64,000 bases of DNA from Phialocephala subalpina. Its lineage: Eukaryota > Ascomycota > Leotiomycetes > Helotiales > Mollisiaceae. Shown here in pieces: positions 43,352 to 55,106 of this stretch (position 1 is its first letter; the number at the start of each line of letters is the position of its first letter). The position numbers were made by a program, and so were the translations under genes. The stretch is from the NCBI GenBank assembly GCA_900073065.1, contig FJOG01000022.1, positions 109,357 through 173,356 of the forward strand. The letters are read 5' to 3'. The notes below the pieces were generated by a model, which worked only from the letters and a program-made list of their open reading frames with translations, was not told where the DNA came from and did no database searches.

Positions 43352-45416
43352 AGTGCTTTTGGACCTCACCGACTCCCCTATCGTTGCATGCCACAAGATT
43401 GTACCTCGCTTCCCTCCCGGGAGTGAACCCGGATCAGCAGCTAAGAGAATTTGGCTACGGGGAATTACAACGTGCGTGGCAGTCTTTGGTCCCGATACCA
43501 ACAGCCTTGTCGAACCTTGTTCGATTCCAGAACATGTCGACGACACTGGTTGAGGAGAATATGCGTTGGAAGCACGATCGATACAAGTGAGTTATGGCTT
43601 TACTTTCGAGGATTCCGAACCGCCAGAACCAGAAGTCAAGTGGGCTCCTGCATCTGCAAGTCATGGATTCTTACACCGGGGAAGCTCCAATTATTCATTT
43701 GCAAGGCCGAGAAGGTATCTTTTCCCAGAGGCAATATCCGTGTGTCGCAGGTCAGATCAGATGGGAATTGGGATGCCAATCACCGCTGATCTCACCAAAC
43801 TCTTCCAGTAGTTACAGCCAAGTATGAAAAATTCTCGGCGCGAAAACTGCAACAGCTGCTTGAATCTGATGCTGGGGATTTGCAGACAAGCTTGTAATAT
43901 TCTATGTACTGTGAAGCAGCCACATGAGCTACCGGTATCGATTCGAGCCTCGAGGATTCAGGAAGTCAAGTCTCTAGACATCACGCCCTCAACAATCAGG
44001 AGAGACAGGCGAATGACGCACAGCTCCATGGCTGCAAATCTGCGAATCCCAGTGAAGATTTTGCAGCCGCATCGAATTGGTGGTGAGCAACGAGTGCTGG
44101 TGAGGACAACCTCCAAGTCTGCCTTATCCGGTCATCCAGCAAATCAGGCGTGTTGAGTGGACTTGGGCATCATTAGGCCCAGATGGCCCAGACGCATGCC
44201 TGCCCAATCTCCGGCACGCCACATTCGCGACCTGCCACACTTTTCGCTGGCTGCTTTGCGGGCTTACGAAACAACGACAGGCTTCAGATGAAGTCTAGAA
44301 TTTTATATAGAATTGAAACCAAAATGTGATGTCGATCTTGCTGTCGCGAGTCGTATACTCCGTCTGGGTCCAGGGTCCAAAGGTCAATTTATAACGCTTC
44401 GTCCTCCACTCCTTGACGTACTTTGACTTTACCTCGGGGTCGTCACATATCGTAGCCTTCTCTTCTGCACGCGGGCAGTTGGCTGATGGCGAAAGTACGG
44501 CAGTGGCGGTCAGGAGCTCCCAAGCTGTGAAAGGGTTTCCATGCACCTGGGATCCACCACGTCTGCAAGCTGCAGAAGACTGGTCTAAAGTTCTCATTGT
44601 GATGAGCGCTGAAGCTATAGTTGTGGTTGGCAAAGCAAGGCAGATAGTTTCGGGTTCTGCTGATTTCCATAAAGTACCCGTGAACTGCCCGAGTCTTTGC
44701 GAGGTTTCTGAAAGAGAAATTTCTCAGCACAAGAGCAAGGCCCAACCTCCTTACTTAGGTTGCCTTTACACATTATCCCCCACCCATCCACGCTGTCGGG
44801 AACGCAAAGGCTTTATATATCTGCTGTCCTCTCCAGCAGCACGCTCCCGCACTCTCCAGAAGCAGAAGCACAGGTACCAGACTGAACCTGTTAAAGCAGC
44901 ACGGGCGCAGTGTTCACGCAGCGCCACTCGTGACTCTAAAAGCAGCTTCGGGCCAGACCGCATCGGGTTGACCACATCCCCTAGCGAAGTTTGCCGCCAT
45001 CCCACTTGCAACTGCGACCTGCGTCTTCCACTCAGCACCTCCCACCACCAACCACTCGTCACTCGACTCGCGCAGCATTGCCCTTTTCGCTGCTCGCTGC
45101 CTGTCATCCTCCCATCAATCATCGACGAAACCAGCTCGCCAGCTCACTGCGCATCCTCAGCTGTCCGTCGCGCTTGCCCTTTGGACATACCGGTTAATTG
45201 GACAAGGCAGGACCGCCCTCTGGACTATTTGGTTCTCCCCTCTGCCAGGATTTTTGCTTCCCACCCACCACCTCGATCCGTGCTACCGCATTCCCCTTCC
45301 AGGCTGACGTGGTGTGCGTGACTTGCATCCATCCTCCTTCCTCGTTCTCTGGCCGCTCCTTTCTTTCTTCTCAACCATATTTTCCGTCGAATCCTTATTC
45401 TTTCTTGGTCATCATC
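43352..45416. other. Possible decayed coding stretch, then a CT-rich leader region
   Basis: Just after the polymerase stop, frames read like protein: SLPGVNPDQQLREFGYGELQ from about 43396, FTFEDSEPPEPEVKWAP from about 43602, and VTAKYEKFSARKLQQLLESD from about 43811 with stops thereafter. They do not join cleanly and I recognise no family, so a decayed gene is only a possibility. A minus frame at 44295-44700 (with FTAWELLTATAVLSPSANC) is likewise unassigned. From about 44800 the plus strand is C/T-rich, typical of a long fungal 5' leader for the next gene. The 302-codon ORF through it is probably not translated. Confidence 0.35.
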
Positions 45417-46700
45417 ATGTCGAGAAGGGACACAGACCGTGATAGACGTGCAGCCGCCTCGGCCCGGACGAACGAATATTTTGTTCCTAAAGATGGTGAG
45501 TCTATCTTCTGGGAAGCTGCTGCTTTGAGAGTCCGCGATCTATACTTGTTCTGGAATCCTTGAAATATGCGGCCCACCGCCGGTTATAGTGCACGAAGGG
45601 GATATACTAATACTGAGATGACCTCAGGTATTGATCGTGAAGTGATCACATCAGACATATGTCGATACCTCGGGAATGATGCTCTCGTACGGCCAGGTAA
45701 CTACGAGGTGAGTGGTGAAAACGTGGATGATCTAGCAGAAGACTAACTTGCTTCCAGAATCCGCAGACACGACAAGTACAAGCAGGTTACTTCATTACAG
45801 CATACCGCAATCTCACGACCGTAATATCGCACCCTCAATATGTATAGAAGCAGTGGCTGACGGGAATTTCGACAGGCAATGATCGCAGATCTGAAGGCGG
45901 ACTCAGAACGATGGGAGGCCGAGCGGCGACAAACCGCCTCGAGAGGACAGCCTGCTAATGGTATCTCTCTGCGAGACTCGGACGGTATTGTTCGGAAATC
46001 TAACACAACTATAGTGGGTTATCGTGATTCCGCCACACATCAAACCCGTCAGTACTATGGTCCAACGGAAGCCGGACAGCCGTCAGGATATCCAACACCC
46101 AGCTCCATGGGAACACCGGCATCAAGTGTGTATGATAATGGACCCCAGTATCAACAGCAGACATATGCCCAGCCGGCTTCAGGATATGGCCAACCACAAG
46201 GATATGCCGTTCAGGACAATTATTATGTTGCCGGAGCAGATTTAGTGGCTGAACAGTCACGTCGAGTACCTGTTGCTGCATCTTCAGTCAATGTCCCAAG
46301 GAGTAATACCTATGCTTCAACAACTCCCACTTACCAACAGCAAGAATCCCGGTACTACCCTGGTCCGCCCGTACCAGTAACACAAGCTCAACAGCAAGTC
46401 TATGCCTCACCGCAAGATCCATACTATGGTCGTGGTGCGTACAAACACCAACCGTTCCCCTAATCTGATGTTCGAAAAAGAGAAGTCTCTAACTTTTTAG
46501 CCGTTCCCGTAACAGGCGCTTCATACGATACCCAGGATGCTTATGACAACCGATCATACCCGGACCCAGGATACAGTCAAGCTCCTTCTGCTTCTTCTTC
46601 AAGTATCCCTGCCACTTCAAATACTTCTTCCAGGCGTGAGCGTGAAAGGGAACCAGAGCGTGACAGCAGGAGTCATCGTTCCCACGGCGGCCGCCGCTAG
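45417..46700 (+). CDS. rfeG: RfeG-like transcription-factor-annotated protein, 326 aa, five exons
   Basis: This belongs to a conserved ascomycete protein family usually annotated as transcription factor RfeG. Exons are 45417-45495, 45628-45707, 45758-45820, 45876-46434 and 46501-46700. The total of 981 nt is in frame. The conserved N-terminal part is split over four exons: MSRRDTDRDRRAAASARTNE, YFVPKDG and IDREVITSDICRYLGNDALV. NPQTRQVQAGYFITAYRNLT and AMIADLKADSERWEAERR complete it. This short-exon pattern and the joined sequence strongly support the model. The rest is a Gln/Tyr/Pro/Ser-rich disordered region (HQTRQYYGPTEAGQ, YQQQESRYYPGPP) and an Arg/Glu/Ser tail (RREREREPERDSRSHRSH). A classical DNA-binding domain is not obvious, so direct DNA binding is not shown by sequence. 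A long CT-rich leader precedes the start. Confidence 0.82.
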
Positions 46701-49700
46701 GCTTTTACTTTCGGACTTTGCCATGGAAAATCTTGGGACTTCATCGGCCTGCATTGTTTGGCGTTTTTCATTATCTTATTTCTCGGAGTCCTTGATCTGG
46801 ATTGTTCCCTGGACAGGTGCCTATTCATGGAACCAGACCATTGTTCAAAAATGCTCCGGTCTATTATCAGACTAGAATGAGTTGCAAGATTGCACTCTAT
46901 CCAGGAGTTTGAAGACTAAAATGGTTTTCATACCAATCTGGAACCTTATCTTGTCCTGTACTAGAAGACTGGGCCGACTTCGGATTGTACGTTCGAGATT
47001 CCCATGAGATGATTTGGCCACGTGCAGTTTTGCCTGCTTTATGTCTTTACGAACCGGGACCATGGATCAATGAAGGATGATATGCACGGTTTCACTGTCA
47101 TTGCATTAGTAATTGCATCTGTACAGGCCGTTGGTGGCGCTCCATGGATTTTGCTTTTCTGCTCCTTTTAGGATACCCTCAACCTGCTGCCTGGATTCTT
47201 TGCTGCTACCATCGGGTTTGACCATTCTGGATTGCATATTCCCGCTTTCTGTTTGGGTGGGTATTTGAAATGATAGAGCGTTCTCGGATCAGGACCAGGC
47301 AGCAGGAGAGAGGTTTTGTATATACTTCTCTCAGCCACAGGCAACGGAAAACGTTCTCGCACCAGTTCATACTCCACAGGATTATCCCACACGGAAGCAT
47401 TTAATCCCTTGGATTTACTGACAGCCACTCTCGGTACTCAATTTATCACAGGTACATTTCTCCGAACCAGCTTGGAATGGGACTTCTTCAAACAGAACAG
47501 GAGGCAGACCTCTGCCTCTTGGAGGATTTTCAGATGAAAGCCGTCCCCCACCAAGAGGTTCTCTTCCAGGACAACAAGTTCAGCTTTGAAATCCTTGTAG
47601 CTCCTGGAGACAGCTACCCAAGCTGAGAATCAGATTCTAGCTCATCAGACCTTGAAAACCAGCCTTTGGACGTCAGCAATTTTACCACCAAGCAGATTCA
47701 GATGCTCGAGCTTCCACAGCTCCTACGAATGCAATCCATAGCCACATCAATTTCATCCCCGGGACTTTCACACTCCATGTCATGAGGCCATCGGGCATGG
47801 AAGGATTTCTTTATATTTTTATCTTGCATCCCCATCTTCAATGGCAACATTTCCAGAATGTCAAGCACCAACACCAGGGTCACTTCCACAGGCACACCTT
47901 TCCCATTCCCGGAGGGCATGGAACCAGACCACGTCAATGCATGTATAGGATTCTCTTCACTGTTCTTCCCATCCTCTCTTTCCATCTTCTGTGAGTGGTA
48001 TACGAGCGGGGAACTGACTTGAGAATAGGTTTAAGTGTGTTTCCCTGGATTGGCATCAATTTGTGTTGCTTGGATTCTGCCAATGGAGTGCTGTCCTGGT
48101 GTGCTGATTCTCTTTTTCGTTCTGTGGGAAAGGGATAAGATGACTGGTATACCACTGCAAGAGAGGTTGGCGCTCGTTTAATGACGAGATGATGGGCATG
48201 AGATGGTTACTAGGCAGCATTGAATTGGATCTAATATATTTTACGAGGAGTGGGCGGACAGGCGGATATATCCTTGGGCAAGGCGGACTTTTGTTTTCAT
48301 CGAGATCGGGCATGCGAAGGTGTATGTATGTCGTATACACAGCGCGGCGTTCAGTGGGAAAAAAATGAGAATGCGAGATTTGATTTTCGATCGATATCAT
48401 AATTCTTCTTGACACTCACCTCTCACATCCTTTGACTTTGCGAAGACTTGTGCCGAGTTGGTCCCTTCACTTTCTCCAACCAAGAATAAATCCAGAACCT
48501 CCTCTAAAACTCTAGAGCATGGCGAACGGAACTTTGAGATCATAAGATCTGCCTTTTATATTTCCACGTGGAGTGGGAGGTCCCGAGCGGAACGTGTCGT
48601 GGAATGTTTCAAGTGCTTTTTTGGCGGATGTTTGGGGTTTGAGTGAGGCGACGAATGGGGGTGTGAATGCGAGGAATTCGGGGATTTTTGGTCTGAAATT
48701 GTGCGGCTGGGAAAGTGAGGCGCTTGGATGAAGGTTGCGATGGGTTGGGGAGGAGGTTAGAGAGGGGTTTGGTGTTTGTGGGGATGTGAATGATTCAGCG
48801 ATTGTGCAGGTATCTGGGTGTGGAGCGTGGGATGAGAAGGGGGGGAGAGAGAGAAGACAAATATAGTAATGATACGAAAGCGAGAATTCAAGTCCGTGAA
48901 CTCAAGATGTAATAAGCTTACCATTCCCTTGACTGAAAAATCGGATGACATGAGGGAGTGTTTCTCATAAAGTAAATTTTGCAGCTTCCGTCTTCTTATT
49001 TCGAAAAGGAGTTCAGGGAAACGACGATGATCTCTTATGCAGCCGAAAGGATCCTCACGTAAAATAAAATCTCCTGGCGTGAGACGCCACGAAGCTTCTT
49101 CGGTTTTGGCGTATTGCGCAATTCGGAGCGGCAGTCAAAAATAAGGGGCTCTCAAGGTTCGATGAGATGAGGTCATATTGACTCTCGATCCCGGGCATTT
49201 TCTGAACATCGAAATCTCAGGTCTTGGAAGTCCCGCACCAACTTGGAGATCAAAACTCCAAAAGAGGTTGGGGAGATTGGGAAGAGCGTGTACACGGGAT
49301 GTGGATACAAAATTCAAATAGATGGTTGTTTCTTTTGGGTAATATATCTGCAACGGTTTGATGGGTGACCATCGCAATTCTAAACCTGTCCCACGTAACG
49401 TGTTTAGATGTTTGGAGGAGCGTGAAGGAGGAGTGAGGTGAGCTGCAGCATCATGGTTACGCGGCTTTGCAGTAGTGAGAGACGGTGAATCCTATAGATC
49501 AAACACCTAGACGTACTCAGTAGACGGACATTCACATCTCGAAGAATAGGATATATGAAATGAATGCACCCAACAGAAAAGCTGAAGCAAAGCGTGCGAA
49601 TCTTGACGTGGTTTCGGTAGTCCTCTGTTTTTGCTAAATTGTACCTGGGACAAAGGCTGTGGCAGGTTCTTTGCTTCTCTTGCAGATAGTACGGCAGGCG

Positions 49701-50254
49701 AGGGAGGCTCATCTCTCACTGTACGAGTCCAAAGCTTACTTGGCGACCTCCGGACGGTTCTTGAGTGGCTGTTGAAGACCGAATTTCTGGGATTCTGGTT
49801 AGCAGTGTGTATTTTTAGAGAGGCGGTCGCAAGAGTTTAAGCTGAAGTGCACTCCATTTCGACAAGAAGCTTCCAAGGACCAAGAAAGTGAGATTGGGAT
49901 TTTCGTTCTTCATATCTGTTGTGTTGCAGTTGTCTCGCTCTTTCGTCATTTTGTCGCATCCTTTGGCTCCGGCATTAATACGGTAGCCTGCTGCCTCTTC
50001 CGTACCGCGATCTACACCACGATCGTCTTCTTCCTTGGACAGACAGACAGACGTTTCAGAGTTCACACGGACCACCACGATTCTTGGCAATCATTATTTC
50101 GACAAGCTGTGGAAGCCACGACACAGAAAGACATTCACAACACCATACCATACCATATCGACATCCTTCTACAATTCTCCCCATGAAGGAATCCGACGAC
50201 CTCCCCATCTTCCACAGCAGGCAGACGGGCAAATCTGCCAATTGCCTACCCAAG
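46701..50254. other. Gene-poor stretch of 3.5 kb
   Basis: No gene is firmly supported. A plus-strand frame from about 47450 to 47985 has protein-like runs (FSFEILVAPGDSYPS; QMLELPQLLRMQSIATS) broken by TGA codons, and might be a relic of an unknown gene. The last few hundred bases (about 49900-50254) are the probable promoter and leader of OCH1, including a GACA repeat near 50036 and an ACCATACCATACCATATCG phrase near 50143. Confidence 0.4.
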
Positions 50255-51460
50255 ATGCTGACCTTCCGACGAGCTCTGCTCGGAGCAGCAGCCTTCATAT
50301 GCATGATCTTCCTCGTCACACGAACACATTCCTCCTCCACCTCCAACCTAATACCTCCTTCCGACTCCCTCAAGAACTCTCAATACGACACCCAAAGCAC
50401 ACGAACCGGCCACGTCCCAACGAATCCCGCCTCGACCGATATCTCGAGACTCGCCGGCACCAAAGAGAAAAAGCCGAAGAATGGACAACAGCTATTGCAG
50501 GATATGAGTCGAGCGAGTCTGAGGGATAAGCTGGCGTATCAGTTCCCGTATGATGTGGAAAAGAAGTTTCCGGCGTATATTTGGCAGACGTGGAAGTATA
50601 CTCCTGCTTCGGGGGAGTTTGGGGAGAACTTTCGACCGGCCGAGGCCAGTTGGAGTGAGAAGCATCCAGGGTTCATTCACGAAGTGATCACAGATCAAGT
50701 GGCGGTTCATTTGCTACGGCATTTATATACGAGCGTTCCGGAAGTGCTGGATGCTTATAATTCCCTTCCACTTCCGGTTCTGAAGGCGGATTTCTTCAGG
50801 TACTTGATCTTGTTGGCGAGAGGAGGGATTTACTCGGATATCGATACACATGCGTTGAAGAGTGCAGCGGAATGGTTGCCGGAGAATGTTCCGCGAGAAG
50901 CAGTGGGGTTGGTGATTGGTATCGAAGCAGACCCTGATCGAGAAGATTGGGCACAGTGGTACTCACGCCGGATCCAATTCTGCCAATGGACCATCCAAGC
51001 CAAAGCCGGGCACCCCGTCCTCCGCGAAATCGTCGCGAACATCACAGAAGAGACTCTCCGCAAGAAGAACGCAGGCCTGTTGAAGGGCTTCAAGGACAAC
51101 AAGGTCATTGAATTCACAGGTCCGGCCGTGTGGACAGATACCATCTTCGATTTCATGAACGATGAGAGGTATTTTGATATGAGTACGACCAAGGGGAATA
51201 TCACCTGGAGGGACTTTACGGGGATGAAGGCTGCGAAGAGGATTGGTGATGTTGTTGTGCTCCCGATTACGAGCTTTAGTCCTGGGGTGCAACAGATGGG
51301 GGCAGAGGATTATGATCATCCGATGGCGTTCGTTAAGCATGAGTTTGAAGGTATGTTCCCCAAGCTGAGAGCAGAGAGGCATTGGACTGACAAATTGGCA
51401 GGTACTTGGAAACCCGAGAACCTCAGACATATTGGCGCAATTGATGATGGCAAGAGATAA
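50255..51460 (+). CDS. OCH1: Initiation-specific alpha-1,6-mannosyltransferase Och1, 384 aa, two exons
   Basis: This Golgi type II GT32 enzyme starts the outer N-glycan mannan chain. The ATG at 50255 gives the expected start MLTFRRALLGAAAFICMIFL, with the membrane anchor at about residues 5-22. In-frame ATGs at 50183 and 50084 would only add an unusual cytoplasmic leader. The catalytic part begins FPAYIWQTWKYTP (about 105-117). The core LPVLKADFFRYLILLARGG and IYSDIDTHAL carries the DXD at Asp195/Asp197, then RIQFCQWTIQAKAGHPVLRE and FTGPAVWTD follow. A 51-nt intron (51351-51401, GTATGT...GGCAG, branch CTGAC) lies near the end. It is a multiple of three without a stop, but splicing restores HEFEGTWKPENLRHIG, as in relatives. 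The final protein ends DDGKR. Confidence 0.9.
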   Translation: MLTFRRALLGAAAFICMIFLVTRTHSSSTSNLIPPSDSLKNSQYDTQSTRTGHVPTNPASTDISRLAGTKEKKPKNGQQLLQDMSRASLRDKLAYQFPYDVEKKFPAYIWQTWKYTPASGEFGENFRPAEASWSEKHPGFIHEVITDQVAVHLLRHLYTSVPEVLDAYNSLPLPVLKADFFRYLILLARGGIYSDIDTHALKSAAEWLPENVPREAVGLVIGIEADPDREDWAQWYSRRIQFCQWTIQAKAGHPVLREIVANITEETLRKKNAGLLKGFKDNKVIEFTGPAVWTDTIFDFMNDERYFDMSTTKGNITWRDFTGMKAAKRIGDVVVLPITSFSPGVQQMGAEDYDHPMAFVKHEFEGMFPKLRAERHWTDKLAGTWKPENLRHIGAIDDGKR

Positions 51461-52562
51461 TCCTTCCACATCTACAACTTACCACCTCTCGAAAGAGGTG
51501 AACATCATTGTATATTCCACGCCCTCCTTGCCTCTCTTCCTCGGCTCGAAATCGACTCGAACCACATCTTGCATTTCCTCGGCGTTCTCTCCTTACAATC
51601 GATTCGAATTTCGAACTTTCGAAACCAATAGCACCAGCGGCATACATCTCTCTTATAAATCTTACGGCGGAAGTACACAGCGAAGCGTCTGCGATATTGA
51701 AAGCAGGCACGGATACGAAACGAATTCATGGCGGGACCTTGGGATTTTCGTGTCCATACATTGGATGGGATAGGATGTTATCTTGTCTTGTGTGAATTGA
51801 ATTTTTCGTTTGCACAAATCAGAATAAAGAATGGCAAATAAAGGATGGGGAAGCGAACAAAATATAGACGGTGGGATTGGTTTTCTGCTTGTTTGTTGTG
51901 TTTGGTGGAGGACACATTGTCAGGCCTTGATTTGGGGCTTGTGAAAAGTTGAAAGCCGGAGGAGATGGGGAGAGAAGCACGAGTTTTTCAAGAGCTGAAT
52001 GCTTGTGTGAGAATTGGATCTGGTTGGATCGACTGTTGTCCTCTGGGAAAGAGGGGATGGCAGGAACTGAAACAGGAACAAGAACATAGTACAGGATTGT
52101 ATGCATACGAGGAGTTGGGATGTGCTGCATGTAGAATATAATTCTGACCGTGATGGTCTTGTCGATTGTTCTCACTCTCAAAAGGCTTTGCGTGATATGC
52201 AAGCATGCGTCCCGTCACACCTTCTCAATCTTCCTATCTCTCAAACTCCAAGGGGGAATGAAACTAGTCTGGCATTACTGTACATCACTGTACGACACGA
52301 GTCAAGAGTGCTACCAGAGGACCCCTATTGCAGCCCCTATCCCAAGCGCTCGCTAACTCGGCCACCAGGAACGCGGTCAACTTCCGCTTTGAGTCGGCTA
52401 GCTAACCCCGCATTTTCTCCAACCTCTCAGTTACCCTGTACTCCCGTGCTTCGAAGCTGAGCTCAGCTCGAGTTTCCTTTTTCATTTCCTTATTGAAAAC
52501 CGACGAGTGGATAAGTTGGCAGATTGGGAGAGGACGGAATGAGGAAGAAGTGAAATACGAGG
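51461..52562. other. Intergenic between OCH1 and the acyl-CoA synthetase gene
   Basis: Short frames only, on both strands. The second half should hold the promoter of the synthetase gene. Confidence 0.45.
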
Positions 52563-54801
52563 ATGAGAGGATTTGCGATTCTGAATAATGAGTGCGGGGT
52601 ATGGGGAAGGGGAGGTGTGAGGTTGGCCTGTGTGTCTGCGACCGTGTCGAAAGTTGAAGGGTCGAGAATTGGGCAATGGCAATTCCAGAATTCGAGGAAG
52701 CATGGCAGATTCGCAGAGCAGAGAAGAAGCTTGTTGACATCAAGCCACGCGAAAGGTCCTCTCGAGGTTCGTGTTTCCCCTCCCCATCCTCAAAACATAA
52801 AGCTAACACCCCCTCCCCATCTAGCCACCACTCCTAACACAAACGATTGCCGAACATTTCTCCTCCATAGTCTCCGCCCACGGGGACCGCACAGCATTCA
52901 TCTCGAGGTCAGAGAATGCGAGGTTGACATACAGTCAATTGGATGACAAGAGTAATCATCTTGCACACGGGTTGAGGGATTTGGGGGTTAGGAAGGGGGA
53001 TAGGGTTGCGGTTATGTTAGGGAATTCGTGGGCGTTTGGAGTGGTTACTTATGCTGTTTGGAAATTGGGGGCTGTGTTGGTGAGTTTATCTCTCTAAATC
53101 TCCTAGTCCAAGACAGACATTGTGAAGAGCGCGGAATGGCGGAGGAGGAGCAGAAGAAGATAAAAGAGAAGTGAACAAGGCTAATAGCACCAGGTTCCAT
53201 TAAACCCAGCATTCAACTCTCCCCAAGTCATAGCCGCCCTCTCCCACCTCTCCGCCGCACACCTCATCATCAGCACAGAAACCAACCTCCCCTACAAACC
53301 ACCCCGAGAAAACATCTCGCTCCTCCAGGCCATCGTTCCCGATCTCTCCATTTCAAAAATAGAAAGTCCCTCAGTACCAAGTCTCAAAAACATCATTCTC
53401 GTCGATAACTCCTCAGAACAGATCAAGATTCGTCAAGCACCGCTTCGGGCATTGACTCCTTTCGACTCTCTTACGCCCGGTCCTAAAGATACAACTCCAG
53501 CAAGGGAGGTAGTGCCAGATGAACCATTACACAAGGATGATATAATCAACATCCAATTCACATCTGGGACTACCTCTCATCCAAAAGCTGCTTGTTTGAC
53601 GCATCATTCGATTCTGAATAACGGCTACTCAATCGGAGCGCGCATGAAACTCACACCAGAAGACATAATGTGTGTCCCACCACCCCTATTCCACTGCTTC
53701 GGCTCCATCCTCGGCTACATGGCGACAGCAACTCACGGCTCAGCTATCCTTTGGCCGAGCGAGAGTTTCAACGCCGAAGCTACGATGAGGAGTATTCAAG
53801 AAGAGAAAGCTACGGGGTTATATGGGGTAGCCACTATGTTCGTTGCTTGTCTTGAACTCCTAGCAAAGGGGACGGTAGAAAACAAAGGTTTCGAACATCT
53901 TCGAACTGGGATTGCGGCGGGGAGTTCGGTGCCGAGTCATTTGATGGAGAAGTTACATGATAAGTTGAATTTGACAGGGTTGACGATTTGTTATGGGATG
54001 ACGGAGACGAGTCCGGTGTCTTGTATGACGACACTTGATGATCCGCTTGAGAAGAGGGTTGATAGTGTGGGGAGATTATTACCGCATGTCGAAGCAAAAG
54101 TCGTGGACGCCCACGATCGTACCAAGATCTTGCCAATTGGTGAGAGAGGCGAGCTGGTTGTATCAGGCTACAACGTTATGAAATACTACTGGGGCGATCC
54201 AGAAAAAACGGCAGAAGTCCGCGTTGAGGAAATACACACCAACCCTCACACCCGAATCATCGACAAGAAAATCTGGATGCATACAGGTGACGAAGCGATG
54301 ATGGATGAGGAGGGGTATGTGAGGATTACGGGCAGGATTAAGGATTTGATTATTAGGGGTGGGGAGAATATCCATCCGCTTGAGGTGGAGAATTGTTTGT
54401 TTAAGATGGAACAGGTCAGCGAGGCGAGTGTGGTGGGGTTGCCGGATGAGAGGTATGGGGAGGTTGTTGCTGCGTTCGTTGTTCCTCACGGAAATATCCA
54501 AACCGGCGTCGACGACGCAGGAGTCGGGGACGAGGCGATCGATAAGATGGCTTCGAATTTTAAAGTCGCGGAACTTAGGAATTGGGAAGCGGGTGGTATA
54601 TTAACGAGAGAGATGGTTAGGGAATGGGTGGGGAAGGAGTTGAGTAACCATCTAGTGCCGAAATATGTCTTTTGGATAGATGAGTATCCGAAGACGGCTA
54701 GTGGGAAGATTCAGAAGTTTAAGTTGAGGGAGGTGGGTGTTAGGTTGTTGGAGGATACTGAAGTGGATAGTCTCGGGACCCAGACGAAACGAGAAGAATA
54801 A
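52563..54801 (+). CDS. AMP-dependent acyl-CoA synthetase, probably mitochondrial, 688 aa, three exons
   Basis: This adenylate-forming enzyme activates a carboxylic acid with ATP and then CoA, and looks like medium-chain (ACSF2-type) fatty-acyl-CoA synthetases. Exons are 52563-52766, 52825-53079 and 53194-54801, all joined at phase 0 (2067 nt). The splices give SSHAKGPLEPPLLTQTIAEHF and GVVTYAVWKLGAVLVPLNPAF. Motifs are the ATP loop FTSGTTSHPKA (residues 275-285; the usual Gly after Pro-Lys is Ala), ICYGMTETSPVS, WMHTGDEAMMDEEGYVRITG with RIKDLIIRGGENIHP, and PKTASGKIQKFKLRE with the catalytic Lys near 658. The first 60 residues are Arg-rich with few acids, as in a mitochondrial targeting peptide, and the C-terminus lacks an SKL-type peroxisomal signal. 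The natural acid substrate is not known. Confidence 0.88.
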
Positions 54802-55106
54802 CGTTCAAGAAAATAAGGCGGGAGAGAGGGTTGGGTGGAAGGATTGATATCAAATGTCAAGGACTTGAGGTTCCGTCCAGACTGATGATAGATGTCTGGT
54901 TGCTAGATAAGTATGTTTTGTCTCGTTTTGTCTTGCATGTCAGCTTCTACGACCTACCCCGAGGCACGTCTCGTCATTTGGTATTAAAACATCACGACAA
55001 GTGCCTCATCCTTTCCTTCGCAAGCACTTCTGCATTTCCCTCTCATTCAAGCAAAGCAATCTCCAACCCCTTCATATACGGCTGACAGATCATTCTCCCC
55101 CCAAGA
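54802..55106. other. 3' flank of the acyl-CoA synthetase gene
   Basis: About 300 bp of non-coding sequence before the first repeat unit. Nothing specific is seen. Confidence 0.45.

Noticed and set aside
44413..45321. 302-codon open frame on the plus strand
   Set aside because: It lies in the C/T-rich leader of the RfeG-like gene, is Ser/Pro/Cys-rich by composition and has no domain. Long open frames are expected in such sequence.
50084..50254. Upstream in-frame starts for OCH1
   Set aside because: They would put about 57 polar residues before the membrane anchor, unlike Och1 proteins, whose start resembles MLTFRR.
52310..52400. Possible tRNA-like stretch with CTCGCTAACTCGGCCACC
   Set aside because: Superficially like tRNA arms on either strand, but no cloverleaf could be formed by eye with proper T-loop and acceptor pairing.
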